A DNA stretch of 64,000 nt from Christiangramia portivictoriae DSM 23547 (GCF_000423045.1 NZ_AUHF01000001.1:806001-870000); one strand, 5' to 3'; shown: positions 17,199-26,866, numbered from the stretch's first letter. The notes: generated from the sequence alone by a model not told the origin. A program made the numbers and translations.

Positions 17199-19115
17199 AT
17201 GCGCAAAAGAATCATCACTTTTTTGCTGCTGGTCTGCATGTCATTCATGTATTCCCAGCAAGAATATTCTATTTTAAAAATTTCCCCGGAATTATTGGAA
17301 AATGCAGATGCGGTCGTTCGCAAGATGCATACAAAACTCGTTGTTGAAGACATAGATAAAGTTGTAGTATATACTACGCGGATAGTCACTGTTTTCAATG
17401 AGAATGGTGAATACTTCATAGATGCCTTCCAGCATCATGATGTAGGCCAGGGTATAGAAAAACAACAGGCCATCATCCTTGACGCTATGGGATATGAAGT
17501 TGATAAGTTCAGGAAAAAGGACTTTTCTAATGTGAGTGCTTTTGGCTCCGGAACTTTATTTGCAGACAATAGGGTTAGTTATCTGGATTATAACGCCCGA
17601 ACCTATCCTTACACAGTGATCTATACCAGCGAATTTGAAAATGAAGATACCGTATTTCTCAATCAGTGGTTCCCTTTAGAAGGTTATAATGTAAGTATTG
17701 AAGAATCTGTCTATGAACTTGAAAATCCCGATGGGCATGCTCTAAGATTCCAGGAAAACAATTTTGAAGATCTAGCCATAGAAAATCATTCGACTGGGAA
17801 TCATTATCTCTACAAGTTAAAGAATATTAAAGCCCGAAAACACGAAGATTTCGAGCCTTCCTTTCGAAATACAACGCCCAACTTACTTTTTAGCCTCGAT
17901 AAATTTGAGTTGAAAGGCGTTGCTGGGGAAACCAGAGACTGGAAACATTTTGGAAAATGGATGTACGATCATCTTGTTGCAGAACATGATCACCTGCCAG
18001 AGAGCACCATTAAAAAAATGGAGGATTTGACCGCTGGTGCCAGTAGTATAGAAGAGAAGGCCAGACTAATTTATCAATACGTTCAGGAGAATACCCGTTA
18101 TATTTCTGTGCAGTATGGCATTGGCGGCTGGGAACCGGAAACAGCCATGAATGTGGACAGGCTGGGTTATGGCGACTGTAAGGGATTAACAAATTATACA
18201 AAAGCCTTGCTAAAAAGTCAGGGGATCGAGTCTTATTACACCGTAATCCATGCAGGCGAATCAAAACGTCATATAGAGCCAGATTTTACCATTATGCAGG
18301 GGAATCATGTGATCCTTAATATTCCTGCGGAAGATGGTACAGATCTATGGTTGGAGTGTACGAGCCAGACCACACCTTTCAATTATATAGGGGAATTTAC
18401 AGATGATCGCTATGCGCTTAGAGTTTCCGAAGATGGTGGAGAAATAGTACGTACAAAAAAATATATGGCTTCAGATAATGTACAGGCGATAGACTGCGAT
18501 ATTCAGCTGGATGTAAATGGAAATTTTGAGGCTGTTTTTACGCGCACTTCGGAAGGAGTGCCTTATGGTGAATACTACAGACTCCAGAGAGAAAACGAAG
18601 ATGACCTGAAAAAGTACTATAGAAATGAATGGGGCAGACTTCAGAATTTAAACTTTGAAGATATTGAGTTCCATGATGACCGCGTTGCTATCCAGTTTCA
18701 GGAAGAACTGAAGTTTAGCGGTAGCAGGCTGGCAAGTCCCGCTGGCGAAAGATTGCTGGTTCCGCTCAATTTTATTCAGCAGGGGAACATCATGAAGAAA
18801 ACATCGCAGGAGCGAACCATGCCTTTTGTGTTCGAACGTGGAAAAACCTACAAAGATCACTTCAGCTTTAAAATTCCGCCTGGTTACGAAATCGAAGCAT
18901 TACCTGGAAGTGACGAGATCGCTTCAGAATTTGGGGAATTCAGTATAAACATAAGCGCTTCCGGAGAAGATAATAGCATAGAAGTAGACAGAGTGCTCAT
19001 TATTCAGGAAGGGGAGTGGCCAAGTGATCAATTCCAGAATTTCACCCAGTTTATAGATAAAGTAAATACCCTGAATAACCTAAAAGCGGTAATCGCCAAA
19101 TCCAAAAAATCCTAA
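17199..19115 (+). CDS. DUF3857 / transglutaminase-like protein, intact active site
   Basis: 638 residues with a signal peptide (about 1-20, MYSQ). An N-terminal DUF3857 domain is followed by a transglutaminase core. Its Cys is at 327 in 'GYGDCKGLTNY', the His at 370 in 'QGNHVILNI', and an Asp about 13 residues later, the expected Cys-His-Asp order. Members are periplasmic or surface proteins of unknown substrate, common in Bacteroidota. A paralog follows after two bases, and the two probably form one transcript. Confidence 0.85.
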   Translation: MRKRIITFLLLVCMSFMYSQQEYSILKISPELLENADAVVRKMHTKLVVEDIDKVVVYTTRIVTVFNENGEYFIDAFQHHDVGQGIEKQQAIILDAMGYEVDKFRKKDFSNVSAFGSGTLFADNRVSYLDYNARTYPYTVIYTSEFENEDTVFLNQWFPLEGYNVSIEESVYELENPDGHALRFQENNFEDLAIENHSTGNHYLYKLKNIKARKHEDFEPSFRNTTPNLLFSLDKFELKGVAGETRDWKHFGKWMYDHLVAEHDHLPESTIKKMEDLTAGASSIEEKARLIYQYVQENTRYISVQYGIGGWEPETAMNVDRLGYGDCKGLTNYTKALLKSQGIESYYTVIHAGESKRHIEPDFTIMQGNHVILNIPAEDGTDLWLECTSQTTPFNYIGEFTDDRYALRVSEDGGEIVRTKKYMASDNVQAIDCDIQLDVNGNFEAVFTRTSEGVPYGEYYRLQRENEDDLKKYYRNEWGRLQNLNFEDIEFHDDRVAIQFQEELKFSGSRLASPAGERLLVPLNFIQQGNIMKKTSQERTMPFVFERGKTYKDHFSFKIPPGYEIEALPGSDEIASEFGEFSINISASGEDNSIEVDRVLIIQEGEWPSDQFQNFTQFIDKVNTLNNLKAVIAKSKKS

Positions 19116-19117
19116 CC

Positions 19118-21169
19118 ATGACCAAATACCTGTTAATCCTCAGTTTTTTAATCCTGAGTTGCACGACCTATGCCCAGAATTATAAATTCGGAAAAGTTTC
19201 AAAAGATGAAGTGGCCCAGCAGCAACATGATAAAGATCCTGATGCGAACGCTGCCGTTTTATACAAATATCAGCGTACCTACTATGATTATAAACAAAAC
19301 ACCGGATTTTTTGTGGTAACCGAATATCACGAAAGAATCAAGATCTACAATAAAGATGGTTTTGACTGGGCAACGCATCATATAAATGCCTATAAAGGCG
19401 GTTATGAGGAAAGTGTTTCTGGAGTAAAGGGAGTTAGCTATAACCTTGAAAATGGAAAAATTACAGAAACCAAACTCGAGCGGAAGGATATTTATGAGAA
19501 CGAAGCAAGTAAATATCGCGTCGTAACCACGTTTACCATGCCTGCTGTAAAGGAAGGAACGGTGATCGAATATGAGTATAAAAAGATCAGCGACCAGATC
19601 ACGACTTCGATGGATCGTATCAACTTGCAGTATTCAATTCCTATAGATAAACTAAGTGTAAGCGTGACCATTCCGGAATATTTAAATTTCGGAGTGTATA
19701 ACAATCCCAAGGCAGCATTTTATGCGAAGATCAAGCAGGGAACCAAGCCGTATAAAAGATCCTTTTCAAACAATCAAAGAAATTCTTCCTACGGCGGAAA
19801 GGTTGTTAGTCATTCTACCAGTAACAGCGTGCTTGATTATACGCAGAATACCTATGAGATCGACCAGGAAGATATTCCTGCACTTAAAGCTGAAAGTCAT
19901 GTAGATTATATGGATAATTATGCAGCGTTTCTGGACTGGGAATTAAAGTTCACCAAGTTTCCAAATTCTCCTATCGATAATTACTCGCAAACCTGGGAAG
20001 GTGTTTCCAAGTCTATCTACAATGATAGCGGATTCAAAACAGAATTGCGAAATCAGCGATTTTTTGATGATGAGATCGATGCTCTGCTTGGCACTCTTAC
20101 CAACCAGGAGCAAAAAATGCATAAGATCTTTAATTTCGTAAAACAGAAAATGACCTGGAATGATTACGTGGGTTACGTAGCTGAAAATGGGCTTCGGGAA
20201 TCTTACGAGGAAGGCGCTGGAAATACGGGAGATATCAATCTTTTACTGGTCTCTATGCTAAAGTATGCCAATATCGACGCAAACCCGGTCCTGGTAAGCA
20301 CTGTTAGTAATGGAATTCCTTTATTTCCAACAAAGAATGGATTCAATTATTTGATCGCTGCGGCTAAAATCGGCGATAAAATGATCCTGATGGATGCGAG
20401 TGATCAATTGGCGATTCCCGGAGAATTACCTAAAAGAGCAAGAAACTGGCAGGGTAGAATGATTCGTGAAGACGGTACTTCAGAATGGGTGAACCTGCAA
20501 CCTTTATACTTTTCAGAAAATAAGACGAGGCTGAATGTACAGCTGGAAGAAAACGGAATTTCAGGGAAATATTTTAATAATCTTCATGCTCTTTACGCTA
20601 GAGACTTCAGATTAAATCATGGTAATTTGAGCGATGCCACGACAAATTTGGAATCGGCACTAAGCAATTATTCCATTTCCGAAGTAAGCATCGAGAACTT
20701 CGAGCAACTGGGGGAAGTAATTCAGAACAGCTATGAATTTACTACAGAAAGCGGTCAGGATGTGATCGGGGATAAGATCTATGTCAAGCCAATGCTTTTT
20801 GATGTGACTTCTGAAAATCCCTTTAAAGCAGAGACCAGAACACTTCCTGTTTATTTTGATTTTCCAATGAAAAAACATCACCAGGTAAATATGTTGATTC
20901 CTGAAGGGTACGAAGTGGAATCGCTGCCACAAAGTGCCATGGTAAAATTAAAGGATGCCGCCGGAGAATTTAAATACCTGGTAAAGCACAGCAATAATGT
21001 GATTAGAATAGAATCTGAAGTGAATCTGGCGCAAACGATCTTTGCCTCAACAGACTATGAATACCTTCAAAAGTTTTACGACAACATTATCAAAAAACAA
21101 AATGAAAGCATAGTTTTGAAGAAAATTTCAGCGAATGGACTTGAAGAACGCGCAGAAAGCGGTAGATAA
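19118..21169 (+). CDS. DUF3857 / transglutaminase-like protein, degenerate active site
   Basis: 683 residues with a signal peptide or lipobox (LSCTTYAQ at 14-21). It has the same domain plan as the preceding gene. At the site of the catalytic Cys the sequence reads 'GNTGDINLLLVSML', with Ile373 in place of Cys, and the position of the His reads 'FNYLIAAAK', with Tyr411. So the fold is kept but the protease or transglutaminase chemistry is probably lost. A structural or binding role beside the active paralog is an inference. Confidence 0.82.
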   Translation: MTKYLLILSFLILSCTTYAQNYKFGKVSKDEVAQQQHDKDPDANAAVLYKYQRTYYDYKQNTGFFVVTEYHERIKIYNKDGFDWATHHINAYKGGYEESVSGVKGVSYNLENGKITETKLERKDIYENEASKYRVVTTFTMPAVKEGTVIEYEYKKISDQITTSMDRINLQYSIPIDKLSVSVTIPEYLNFGVYNNPKAAFYAKIKQGTKPYKRSFSNNQRNSSYGGKVVSHSTSNSVLDYTQNTYEIDQEDIPALKAESHVDYMDNYAAFLDWELKFTKFPNSPIDNYSQTWEGVSKSIYNDSGFKTELRNQRFFDDEIDALLGTLTNQEQKMHKIFNFVKQKMTWNDYVGYVAENGLRESYEEGAGNTGDINLLLVSMLKYANIDANPVLVSTVSNGIPLFPTKNGFNYLIAAAKIGDKMILMDASDQLAIPGELPKRARNWQGRMIREDGTSEWVNLQPLYFSENKTRLNVQLEENGISGKYFNNLHALYARDFRLNHGNLSDATTNLESALSNYSISEVSIENFEQLGEVIQNSYEFTTESGQDVIGDKIYVKPMLFDVTSENPFKAETRTLPVYFDFPMKKHHQVNMLIPEGYEVESLPQSAMVKLKDAAGEFKYLVKHSNNVIRIESEVNLAQTIFASTDYEYLQKFYDNIIKKQNESIVLKKISANGLEERAESGR

Positions 21170-21461
21170 CTGGATACAGGAACACGGAGTGAGATACTTC
21201 AATGAGCTCACGAATATGGCCCAGCTAACAGAAGAAGTGGGAGAGGTTGCACGTATCATCGCCCGTCGTTATGGCGAGCAAAGTGAGAAAGAAAGTGATA
21301 AAAATAAAGATCTTGGAGAGGAGCTGGCAGATGTGGTATTCGTAGTACTCTGCCTGGCAAACCAGACAGGCATTGATTTGCAGGACGCATTTGATAAAAA
21401 GCTGGACCTTAAGACAAAGCGTGATAAGGACAGACACAAAAACAACCAAAAACTGCAGTAA
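21135..21461 (+). CDS. MazG-like nucleotide pyrophosphohydrolase
   Basis: 108 residues of the all-alpha NTP pyrophosphatase fold. The metal-binding pattern E-x-x-E is in 'LTEEVGEVARIIARR' (about 31-45) and E-x-x-D in 'DLGEELADVVFVVLCLAN' (about 60-77). Such enzymes hydrolyse (d)NTPs, often to remove damaged ones. The start lies 35 bases inside the end of the preceding gene; later ATGs would cut into the first helix. The stop overlaps the next start (TAATG). Confidence 0.85.
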   Translation: MDLKNAQKAVDNWIQEHGVRYFNELTNMAQLTEEVGEVARIIARRYGEQSEKESDKNKDLGEELADVVFVVLCLANQTGIDLQDAFDKKLDLKTKRDKDRHKNNQKLQ

Positions 21462-21715
21462 TGAAGTTTAAAGAAATGATCTCTGAACGTCCATTCTGGA
21501 AGTCGGTTTTCTGGCTTGGACTTTCCTTCCTCGTTCTGTATAATGTGATCACGATGCTATTTGAGTACGGCGGTTTTGAATTTACAAGGTTCTTCGAGGA
21601 GCGTACGGCAAACGGGAAATTAGCACGTTTTATCATTGGACAGTTGATCGCTTCATTCCTGTATGGGTTTATTTTGTCGTTTGGACAGTTTCGCAGTAAA
21701 GAAAAGAAAGAGTAA
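21461..21715 (+). CDS. Small two-helix membrane protein
   Basis: 84 residues. Two hydrophobic helices, about 14-34 ('VFWLGLSFLVLYNVITMLF') and 56-72 ('FIIGQLIASFLYGFILSF'), are joined by a charged loop, with a basic C-terminus. No recognised domain. It is coupled to the MazG-like gene by a one-base overlap and precedes aroA by 27 bases. Confidence 0.7.
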   Translation: MKFKEMISERPFWKSVFWLGLSFLVLYNVITMLFEYGGFEFTRFFEERTANGKLARFIIGQLIASFLYGFILSFGQFRSKEKKE

Positions 21716-21742
21716 TTTCGTAATTCATCTTTACGAACTCTC

Positions 21743-22963
21743 ATGAATCTATCCCTACATACCGAAGAAAAGAACCTGAAAGCAGCACTTCAAATCACTG
21801 GTTCCAAAAGTGAATCGAATCGTTTGCTCATTCTACAGGCCTTGTACCCGGAAATTTCGATCGAAAATCTTTCGAACAGTGATGATTCTGAAGTATTGAA
21901 AAAAGCCCTTGAGAAGGGAAACGGGATCATCGACATACATCACGCTGGAACAGCCATGCGTTTTTTAACGGCTTACTTCGCGGTAAAAGAGGGTTGTGAA
22001 GTAGAACTTACCGGTAGCAAGCGAATGAAAGAGCGACCTGTTCGATTGCTCGTGGACGCTCTACAACGTATGGGTGCCGATATCACTTATAAAAATGAAA
22101 CAGGCTACCCGCCATTACTCATCAAAGGAAAAAAACTACATGCTTCTTCGATAAAGCTGGAAGCCAATGTGAGCAGCCAGTATATTTCAGCATTGATGCT
22201 TATTGGTGCAACCTTACCAAAAGGTCTGGAGATCATACTTGAAGGTCCGGTCACATCCACTCCTTATATTTTAATGACGCTGGAAATTATCAGGCAGGCT
22301 GGGATTCAGGGCAAATTTGTAAAGGACAGGATCTTTATAGAACCTCAGAAATCTGTAAAACCGGTGGGTATTCCTGTGGAGTCAGACTGGAGTTCGGCTT
22401 CTTATTTCTATAGTCTTGCCGCTATTTCTGAAACTGCGGAAATTCAGCTTAGCAACTACCGGAAGGAAAGCAGGCAGGGAGATTCATCCCTGGCTGAAAT
22501 TTATAAGCAGTTTGGAGTAGAAACAATCTACAGCGACCATAGTATCACACTGAAGAAAACAGGGAATACACGTACCCGAAGCCTGCGGGAAGATCTTCGA
22601 AATTCTCCGGATATTGCTCAAACGATCGCCGTTACCTGCCTTGCTACCAATACAGAGTGCATGCTCACGGGTTTACATACTTTAAAGATCAAGGAAACCG
22701 ACAGACTACAGGCTCTCAAAAATGAAATTGAAAAATTTGGGACAGAAGTGAGAATCACCGGGGACAGTCTTCATCTAATCCCGAATCCTGTGTTGAACAA
22801 GGACGTCGAGATCCAGACTTATAATGATCATCGTATGGCGATGGCTTTTGCTCCGCTCGCTCTAAAAACAGATCTACGTATCATGGAGGCAGAGGTGGTT
22901 TCTAAATCCTATCCAGATTTCTGGCAGGATCTTAAAGAACTTGGCTACACCTGTAAAGAATAG
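21743..22963 (+). CDS. aroA: 3-phosphoshikimate 1-carboxyvinyltransferase (EPSP synthase)
   Basis: 406 residues. Motifs seen are 'GSKSESNRLLIL' near 21, 'AGTAMRFLTAYFA' near 73, 'ANVSSQYISALMLIGATLP' near 147, 'DWSSASYF' near 214 and 'NDHRMAMAFAPLAL' near 363. It joins shikimate-3-phosphate and PEP on the pathway to chorismate. The enzyme is shorter than typical (~430) but has all parts. It is not in the attenuator-controlled operon. Confidence 0.93.
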   Translation: MNLSLHTEEKNLKAALQITGSKSESNRLLILQALYPEISIENLSNSDDSEVLKKALEKGNGIIDIHHAGTAMRFLTAYFAVKEGCEVELTGSKRMKERPVRLLVDALQRMGADITYKNETGYPPLLIKGKKLHASSIKLEANVSSQYISALMLIGATLPKGLEIILEGPVTSTPYILMTLEIIRQAGIQGKFVKDRIFIEPQKSVKPVGIPVESDWSSASYFYSLAAISETAEIQLSNYRKESRQGDSSLAEIYKQFGVETIYSDHSITLKKTGNTRTRSLREDLRNSPDIAQTIAVTCLATNTECMLTGLHTLKIKETDRLQALKNEIEKFGTEVRITGDSLHLIPNPVLNKDVEIQTYNDHRMAMAFAPLALKTDLRIMEAEVVSKSYPDFWQDLKELGYTCKE

Positions 22964-22992
22964 AATTATTCTATAAATAAACCTGCATTTAC

Positions 22993-23024
22993 TTGACATC
23001 GCCTATGTTGAGATTGTATATTTG
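22993..23024 (+). promoter_or_regulatory. queA promoter
   Basis: TTG at 22993-22995 and a perfect -7 box TATATTTG at 23017-23024 (21-base spacing), 20 bases before the queA start. Confidence 0.7.
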
Positions 23025-23044
23025 CAGCTTTTAAAACAGGAACT

Positions 23045-24100
23045 ATGGGAATGAAACTTTCGAATTTCAATTTTGAACTGCCTCAGGAACTATTGGCTGA
23101 ATATCCTACTGAAAACAGGGACGAAGCAAGACTAATGGTTCTAAACCGTAAGGAGCAGACGATTGAACATAAAAAATTTAAAGATATAATTGATTATTTC
23201 GAGCCGGAAGATGTGATGGTTCTTAATAATACAAAAGTTTTTCCTGCGAGGCTCTTCGGAAATAAAGAGAAAACCGGAGCCAGAATTGAAGTTTTTCTAC
23301 TCAGAGAACTGAATCCTGAAACTAAATTGTGGGATGTACTTGTAGATCCTGCACGAAAAATAAGAATTGGTAATAAATTATACTTCGGAGATGACGAAAG
23401 TCTTGTAGCTGAAGTGATCGACAATACAACTTCAAGGGGTAGAACACTACGTTTTCTTTATGATGGATCTTACAGCGATTTCAGACAGAAACTAAAGGAT
23501 CTTGGTCAGACTCCGCTTCCAAAGTACATCAAAAGAGAAGTTGAGCCTGAAGATGAAGAAAGATACCAGACGATCTACGCTAAAAACGAAGGTGCTGTAG
23601 CAGCTCCAACAGCCGGATTGCATTTTTCCAAACACCTGTTGAAGCGTCTGGAAATAAAAGGAGTGGACTTTGCTGAAGTAACACTTCATGTGGGACTGGG
23701 AACTTTTAGCCCGGTTGAGGTTGAAGACCTTTCCAAGCACAAAATGGATAGTGAAGAAGCTTTTATTGAAAAGAAAGCTACAGATGTGATCAATAAAGCA
23801 AAACGTGACAAGCGTAGAGTTTGCGCTGTGGGAACGACTGTAATGAGAGTGCTGGAAAGTGCTGTTTCTTCAGATCAGACTTTGAACGAATTTGGTGGGT
23901 GGACCAATAAATTCATCTTCCCTCCATACGATTTCAATATCGCAAATTGTATGATCACGAACTTCCATACTCCAAAATCTACGTTATTGATGATGATTTC
24001 TGCATTTGCTGGTCATGATTTTATGAAAAAGGCTTATGAGGAAGCAGTAAAGGAAAAATACAGATTCTACACTTACGGTGACGCAATGCTGATCATCTAA
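23045..24100 (+). CDS. queA: tRNA preQ1(34) S-adenosylmethionine ribosyltransferase-isomerase
   Basis: 351 residues. Characteristic segments are '[17 protein letters not shown]' at the start, '[16 protein letters not shown]' near 59, '[13 protein letters not shown]' near 181 and 'HVGLGTF' near 217. It forms epoxyqueuosine from preQ1 in tRNA using the ribosyl part of SAM. The start at 23045 encodes MGMKLSNF; the ATG at 23051 is an equally good start. A clear terminator follows. Confidence 0.95.
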   Translation: MGMKLSNFNFELPQELLAEYPTENRDEARLMVLNRKEQTIEHKKFKDIIDYFEPEDVMVLNNTKVFPARLFGNKEKTGARIEVFLLRELNPETKLWDVLVDPARKIRIGNKLYFGDDESLVAEVIDNTTSRGRTLRFLYDGSYSDFRQKLKDLGQTPLPKYIKREVEPEDEERYQTIYAKNEGAVAAPTAGLHFSKHLLKRLEIKGVDFAEVTLHVGLGTFSPVEVEDLSKHKMDSEEAFIEKKATDVINKAKRDKRRVCAVGTTVMRVLESAVSSDQTLNEFGGWTNKFIFPPYDFNIANCMITNFHTPKSTLLMMISAFAGHDFMKKAYEEAVKEKYRFYTYGDAMLII

Positions 24101-24120
24101 TGAGTCTGAATTAAAATTTT

Positions 24121-24156
24121 AAGGCCATAATCCTGATAAGGTTTATGGCCTTTTTT
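24121..24156 (+). terminator. Terminator after queA
   Basis: AAGGCCATAA (24121-24130) pairs with TTATGGCCTT (24143-24152), followed by a T-run to 24156. Confidence 0.85.
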
Positions 24157-24194
24157 GTAAGCTTAAATCTGGTAATAGACTGAAGCTTCGGTAA

Positions 24195-24202
24195 TAACTT
24201 TG
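24195..24202 (+). promoter_or_regulatory. rlmN -7 promoter box (TAACTTTG)
   Basis: Perfect TAnnTTTG match ending 12 bases before the rlmN GTG start; no clear -33 element. Confidence 0.5.
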
Positions 24203-24214
24203 TAATTTAGCAGC

Positions 24215-25258
24215 GTGAAAGACAGGAAAAAAGACATACGTGCATTAACCAAGCAGCAATTGCAGGATTTCTTTGTGGAACAGGGAGATAAATCTTTTCG
24301 TGGAACGCAGGTGTATGAATGGCTATGGAATAAAGCAGCGCATTCTTTTGGCGATATGACGAACTTATCAAAATCTACCCGGCAAATGCTGGATGAGAAT
24401 TTTGTGATCAATCATATACGTGTAGATCGAATGCAGCGTAGCAGTGATGGCACCATCAAAAATGCCGTGAAATTACATGATTCCCTTACCGTCGAATCTG
24501 TTTTGATCCCGACTAAGACCAGGACTACAGCGTGTGTGTCCTCTCAGGTTGGTTGCAGCCTGGATTGCCAGTTTTGTGCCACGGCAAAATTGAAACGTAT
24601 GCGTAACCTGAATCCTGATGAGATATACGATCAGGTAGTTGCGATCGATAACGAAAGCAGACTGTACTTTGACCGCCCTTTATCCAATATCGTATTTATG
24701 GGAATGGGCGAGCCTTTGATGAATTACAATAACGTAATGAAGTCTATTGAAAAGATTACTTCCCCGGAGGGTCTCGGGATGTCACCGAAGAGAATTACCA
24801 TTTCGACTTCGGGCGTTCCAAAAATGATTAGAAAGCTGGCAGATGATGAAGCAAAGATCAAACTGGCCGTTTCCCTGCATTCCGCCAGAAATGAAGTGCG
24901 CACCCAGATCATGCCTTTCAATGAAACTTTTCCCTTGGAAGACCTTCGAGCTTCTCTGGAATACTGGTATTCTAAAACCGGAAGCAGGATTACTTACGAA
25001 TATATCGTATGGAAGGGAATAAACGATACGCGCGAAGATGCCCAGGCGCTGGTTCGTTTCTGCAAATATGTTCCCTGCAAGGTAAATCTTATTGAGTACA
25101 ATCCCATCGATGACGGGAATTTCCAGCAGGCATCTGGCGAAGCGACAAATATGTATGAGCAAATGCTGGAGAGAAACAATATTACGGTTACGGTAAGACG
25201 TTCGAGAGGTAAGGATATTGATGCAGCCTGCGGACAGCTCGCTAATAAATCGGCCTGA
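24215..25258 (+). CDS. rlmN: 23S rRNA (adenine2503-C2)-methyltransferase RlmN
   Basis: 347 residues starting at GTG. The radical-SAM cluster motif C-x3-C-x2-C is in 'GCSLDCQFCATAK' near residue 112. 'FMGMGEPLMNYNNV' near 168 binds SAM, and the catalytic Cys is in 'DIDAACGQLA' near 340. It methylates A2503 in 23S rRNA and A37 in some tRNAs. The gene downstream overlaps its 3' end only if an upstream start is used, which I doubt. Confidence 0.95.
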   Translation: MKDRKKDIRALTKQQLQDFFVEQGDKSFRGTQVYEWLWNKAAHSFGDMTNLSKSTRQMLDENFVINHIRVDRMQRSSDGTIKNAVKLHDSLTVESVLIPTKTRTTACVSSQVGCSLDCQFCATAKLKRMRNLNPDEIYDQVVAIDNESRLYFDRPLSNIVFMGMGEPLMNYNNVMKSIEKITSPEGLGMSPKRITISTSGVPKMIRKLADDEAKIKLAVSLHSARNEVRTQIMPFNETFPLEDLRASLEYWYSKTGSRITYEYIVWKGINDTREDAQALVRFCKYVPCKVNLIEYNPIDDGNFQQASGEATNMYEQMLERNNITVTVRRSRGKDIDAACGQLANKSA

Positions 25259-25304
25259 TGAGAAGGAACAGATCTTCTTTAAAACCACTATATTTACAGC
25301 CTTC

Positions 25305-26282
25305 ATGAAGGTCATTTCTCAAATAAAGCTACCGGTAGAGAAAGAGATGGAACTTTTCGAAAAAAAGTTCTTCGAATCCATGTCTTCCAAGGTAGCGCTT
25401 CTCAACAGGATCACTCATTACATTGTGAACCGTAAAGGCAAGCAAATGCGACCCATGTTTGTGTTCCTGGTGGCTAAAATGGTTTCTGAAGGAAGTGTGA
25501 ACGAACGCACTTATCGTGGTGCATCTGTCATTGAGCTAATACATACCGCCACACTCGTGCACGACGATGTGGTGGATGATTCCAACAGAAGAAGAGGTTT
25601 TTTCAGTATTAACGCATTATGGAAAAACAAAATCGCTGTCCTTGTAGGTGATTATCTGTTAAGCAAAGGCCTGCTACTTTCCATAGATAATAATGACTTT
25701 GATCTGCTGAAGATCATTTCTGTGGCCGTTCGTGAAATGAGCGAAGGTGAGCTGCTGCAAATTGAGAAAGCACGAAGGCTTGATATTACGGAAGCCGTTT
25801 ATTATGATATCATAAGGCAAAAAACTGCCACCTTGATCGCGGCTTGTTGTAGTCTTGGTGCAGCTTCAGTAAATCCTGAAAGCCCTGATGTCGCAAAGAT
25901 GCGAAGATTTGGAGAACTAATAGGGATGGCATTCCAGATCAAGGATGATCTTTTCGATTATGGAACAGAGAAAATAGGCAAGCCAACGGGTATCGATATC
26001 AAAGAGCAAAAAATGACCCTGCCTTTGATCTACACGCTAAATACAGTTTCTGAAAAAGATCAGAGATGGCTGATCAATTCTATTAAGAATCACAATAAAG
26101 ACCGTAAAAGAGTTAAGGAGGTGATCGAATTTGTGAAAAATAATGGCGGGCTGGAGTACGCGGTGAAGCGTATGAAGGAATTTCAAAAGGAGGCACTGCT
26201 GTTATTACAGGATTATCCAGATTCTGAATACCGGGACAGCTTAGAGCTTATGGTCAATTATGTGATAGAGCGAAAAAAATAA
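25305..26282 (+). CDS. Polyprenyl diphosphate synthase
   Basis: 325 residues from ATG 25305. An open frame extends upstream to 25218 inside rlmN, but its first 29 residues are unlike the family. 'MKVISQIKLPVEKEMELFEKKF' is a normal start, and a near -7 box TATATTTA lies about 15 bases before it. First Asp-rich motif 'LVHDDVVDDSNRRRG', second 'FQIKDDLFDY'. It makes a long all-trans isoprenoid, probably the menaquinone side chain (inference). Its stop lies in the hairpin that ends the convergent gene. Confidence 0.9.
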   Translation: MKVISQIKLPVEKEMELFEKKFFESMSSKVALLNRITHYIVNRKGKQMRPMFVFLVAKMVSEGSVNERTYRGASVIELIHTATLVHDDVVDDSNRRRGFFSINALWKNKIAVLVGDYLLSKGLLLSIDNNDFDLLKIISVAVREMSEGELLQIEKARRLDITEAVYYDIIRQKTATLIAACCSLGAASVNPESPDVAKMRRFGELIGMAFQIKDDLFDYGTEKIGKPTGIDIKEQKMTLPLIYTLNTVSEKDQRWLINSIKNHNKDRKRVKEVIEFVKNNGGLEYAVKRMKEFQKEALLLLQDYPDSEYRDSLELMVNYVIERKK

Positions 26283-26303
26283 AGCGACACCCGGTGTCGC
26301 TTT
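26281..26303 (-). terminator. Terminator for the convergent small lipoprotein gene
   Basis: AAAGCGACACC (26281-26291) pairs with GGTGTCGCTTT (26293-26303). On the minus strand it is followed by ATTTTTTT, which lies in the last codons of the polyprenyl synthase gene. Confidence 0.8.
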
Positions 26304-26308
26304 CAAAA

Positions 26309-26557
26309 TTACTGGACAGTATCATCTGTCGCTTCTTCATTATTTACATCGTCTGTATCGTGAATTTCTTCATCGATCTCCTTACCAACTTTTTTAGCAC
26401 CACGTTCGATCTTTTCACCAGCTTCTCTGGCACCTTCTTCGATATCATTCCCAATCGCTTCGGCAGCTTCTTCGGTTTTTTGCTGAGTAGTTTCCCGGCA
26501 GGAGTACATGCAAATACTCATTGCAGCTACAGCAAGAATCATTACAGTTTTTTTCAT
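26309..26557 (-). CDS. Small acidic lipoprotein (paralog 1)
   Basis: 82 residues. A signal peptide with lipobox-like 'SICMYSC' (Cys20) is followed by RETTQQK and a Glu/Asp/Lys-rich helix (about 28-80), predicted as a long amphipathic helix. Its N-terminus is nearly the same as the neighbour at 26633, and both share YSCRETT right at the Cys. I recognise no function; small envelope helices of this sort are stress-linked in some bacteria, but nothing here shows that. Confidence 0.75.
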   Translation of the reverse strand: MKKTVMILAVAAMSICMYSCRETTQQKTEEAAEAIGNDIEEGAREAGEKIERGAKKVGKEIDEEIHDTDDVNNEEATDDTVQ

Positions 26558-26585
26558 CTTTGAAATTTTAAGGGTTTAACTAAAA

Positions 26586-26609
26586 AAAGCCATTCGAAAG
26601 AATGGCTTT
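26586..26609 (-). terminator. Terminator between the two small lipoprotein genes
   Basis: AAAGCCATTC (26586-26595), loop GAAA, GAATGGCTTT (26600-26609). On the minus strand it ends in a run of T (26582-26588). Confidence 0.85.
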
Positions 26610-26632
26610 AATTTTATTAAGAAAGAAAATGA

Positions 26633-26866
26633 TTATAGATCATCATCACCGTTCATATCGTCAGTTCCTTCTACTTCTTCTTCCATTTCGGTTTCAGCGT
26701 CCTCAGCAGCAGCTTCTACTTCCTGACCAGCTTCTTCCATTTCGTTTTCTACGTCTTCACCTGCTTGCTCGATGTCTGCTTCCATGTTTTCTTCAGTAGT
26801 TTCTCTACAAGAATAGATAGAAAGGCTCATTGATGCAACTGCAAATAATAATAAGAATTTTTTCAT
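26633..26866 (-). CDS. Small acidic lipoprotein (paralog 2)
   Basis: 77 residues from ATG 26866. The frame runs 10 codons further up (26896), but that start would overlap the -7 box at 26894-26901, and MKKFLLLFAV is a proper signal peptide. Cys20 in 'SIYSC' is the lipid site. The mature part is extremely acidic ('EADIEQAGEDVENEMEEAGQ') and has a heptad-like repeat of E/D/A, close to paralog 1 but with almost no Lys. Confidence 0.75.
   Translation of the reverse strand: MKKFLLLFAVASMSLSIYSCRETTEENMEADIEQAGEDVENEMEEAGQEVEAAAEDAETEMEEEVEGTDDMNGDDDL

Noticed and set aside
25218-25304. Longer N-terminus for polyprenyl synthase overlapping rlmN
   Set aside because: The extra residues are the other frame of the conserved rlmN end, and a -7-like box lies just before the internal ATG.
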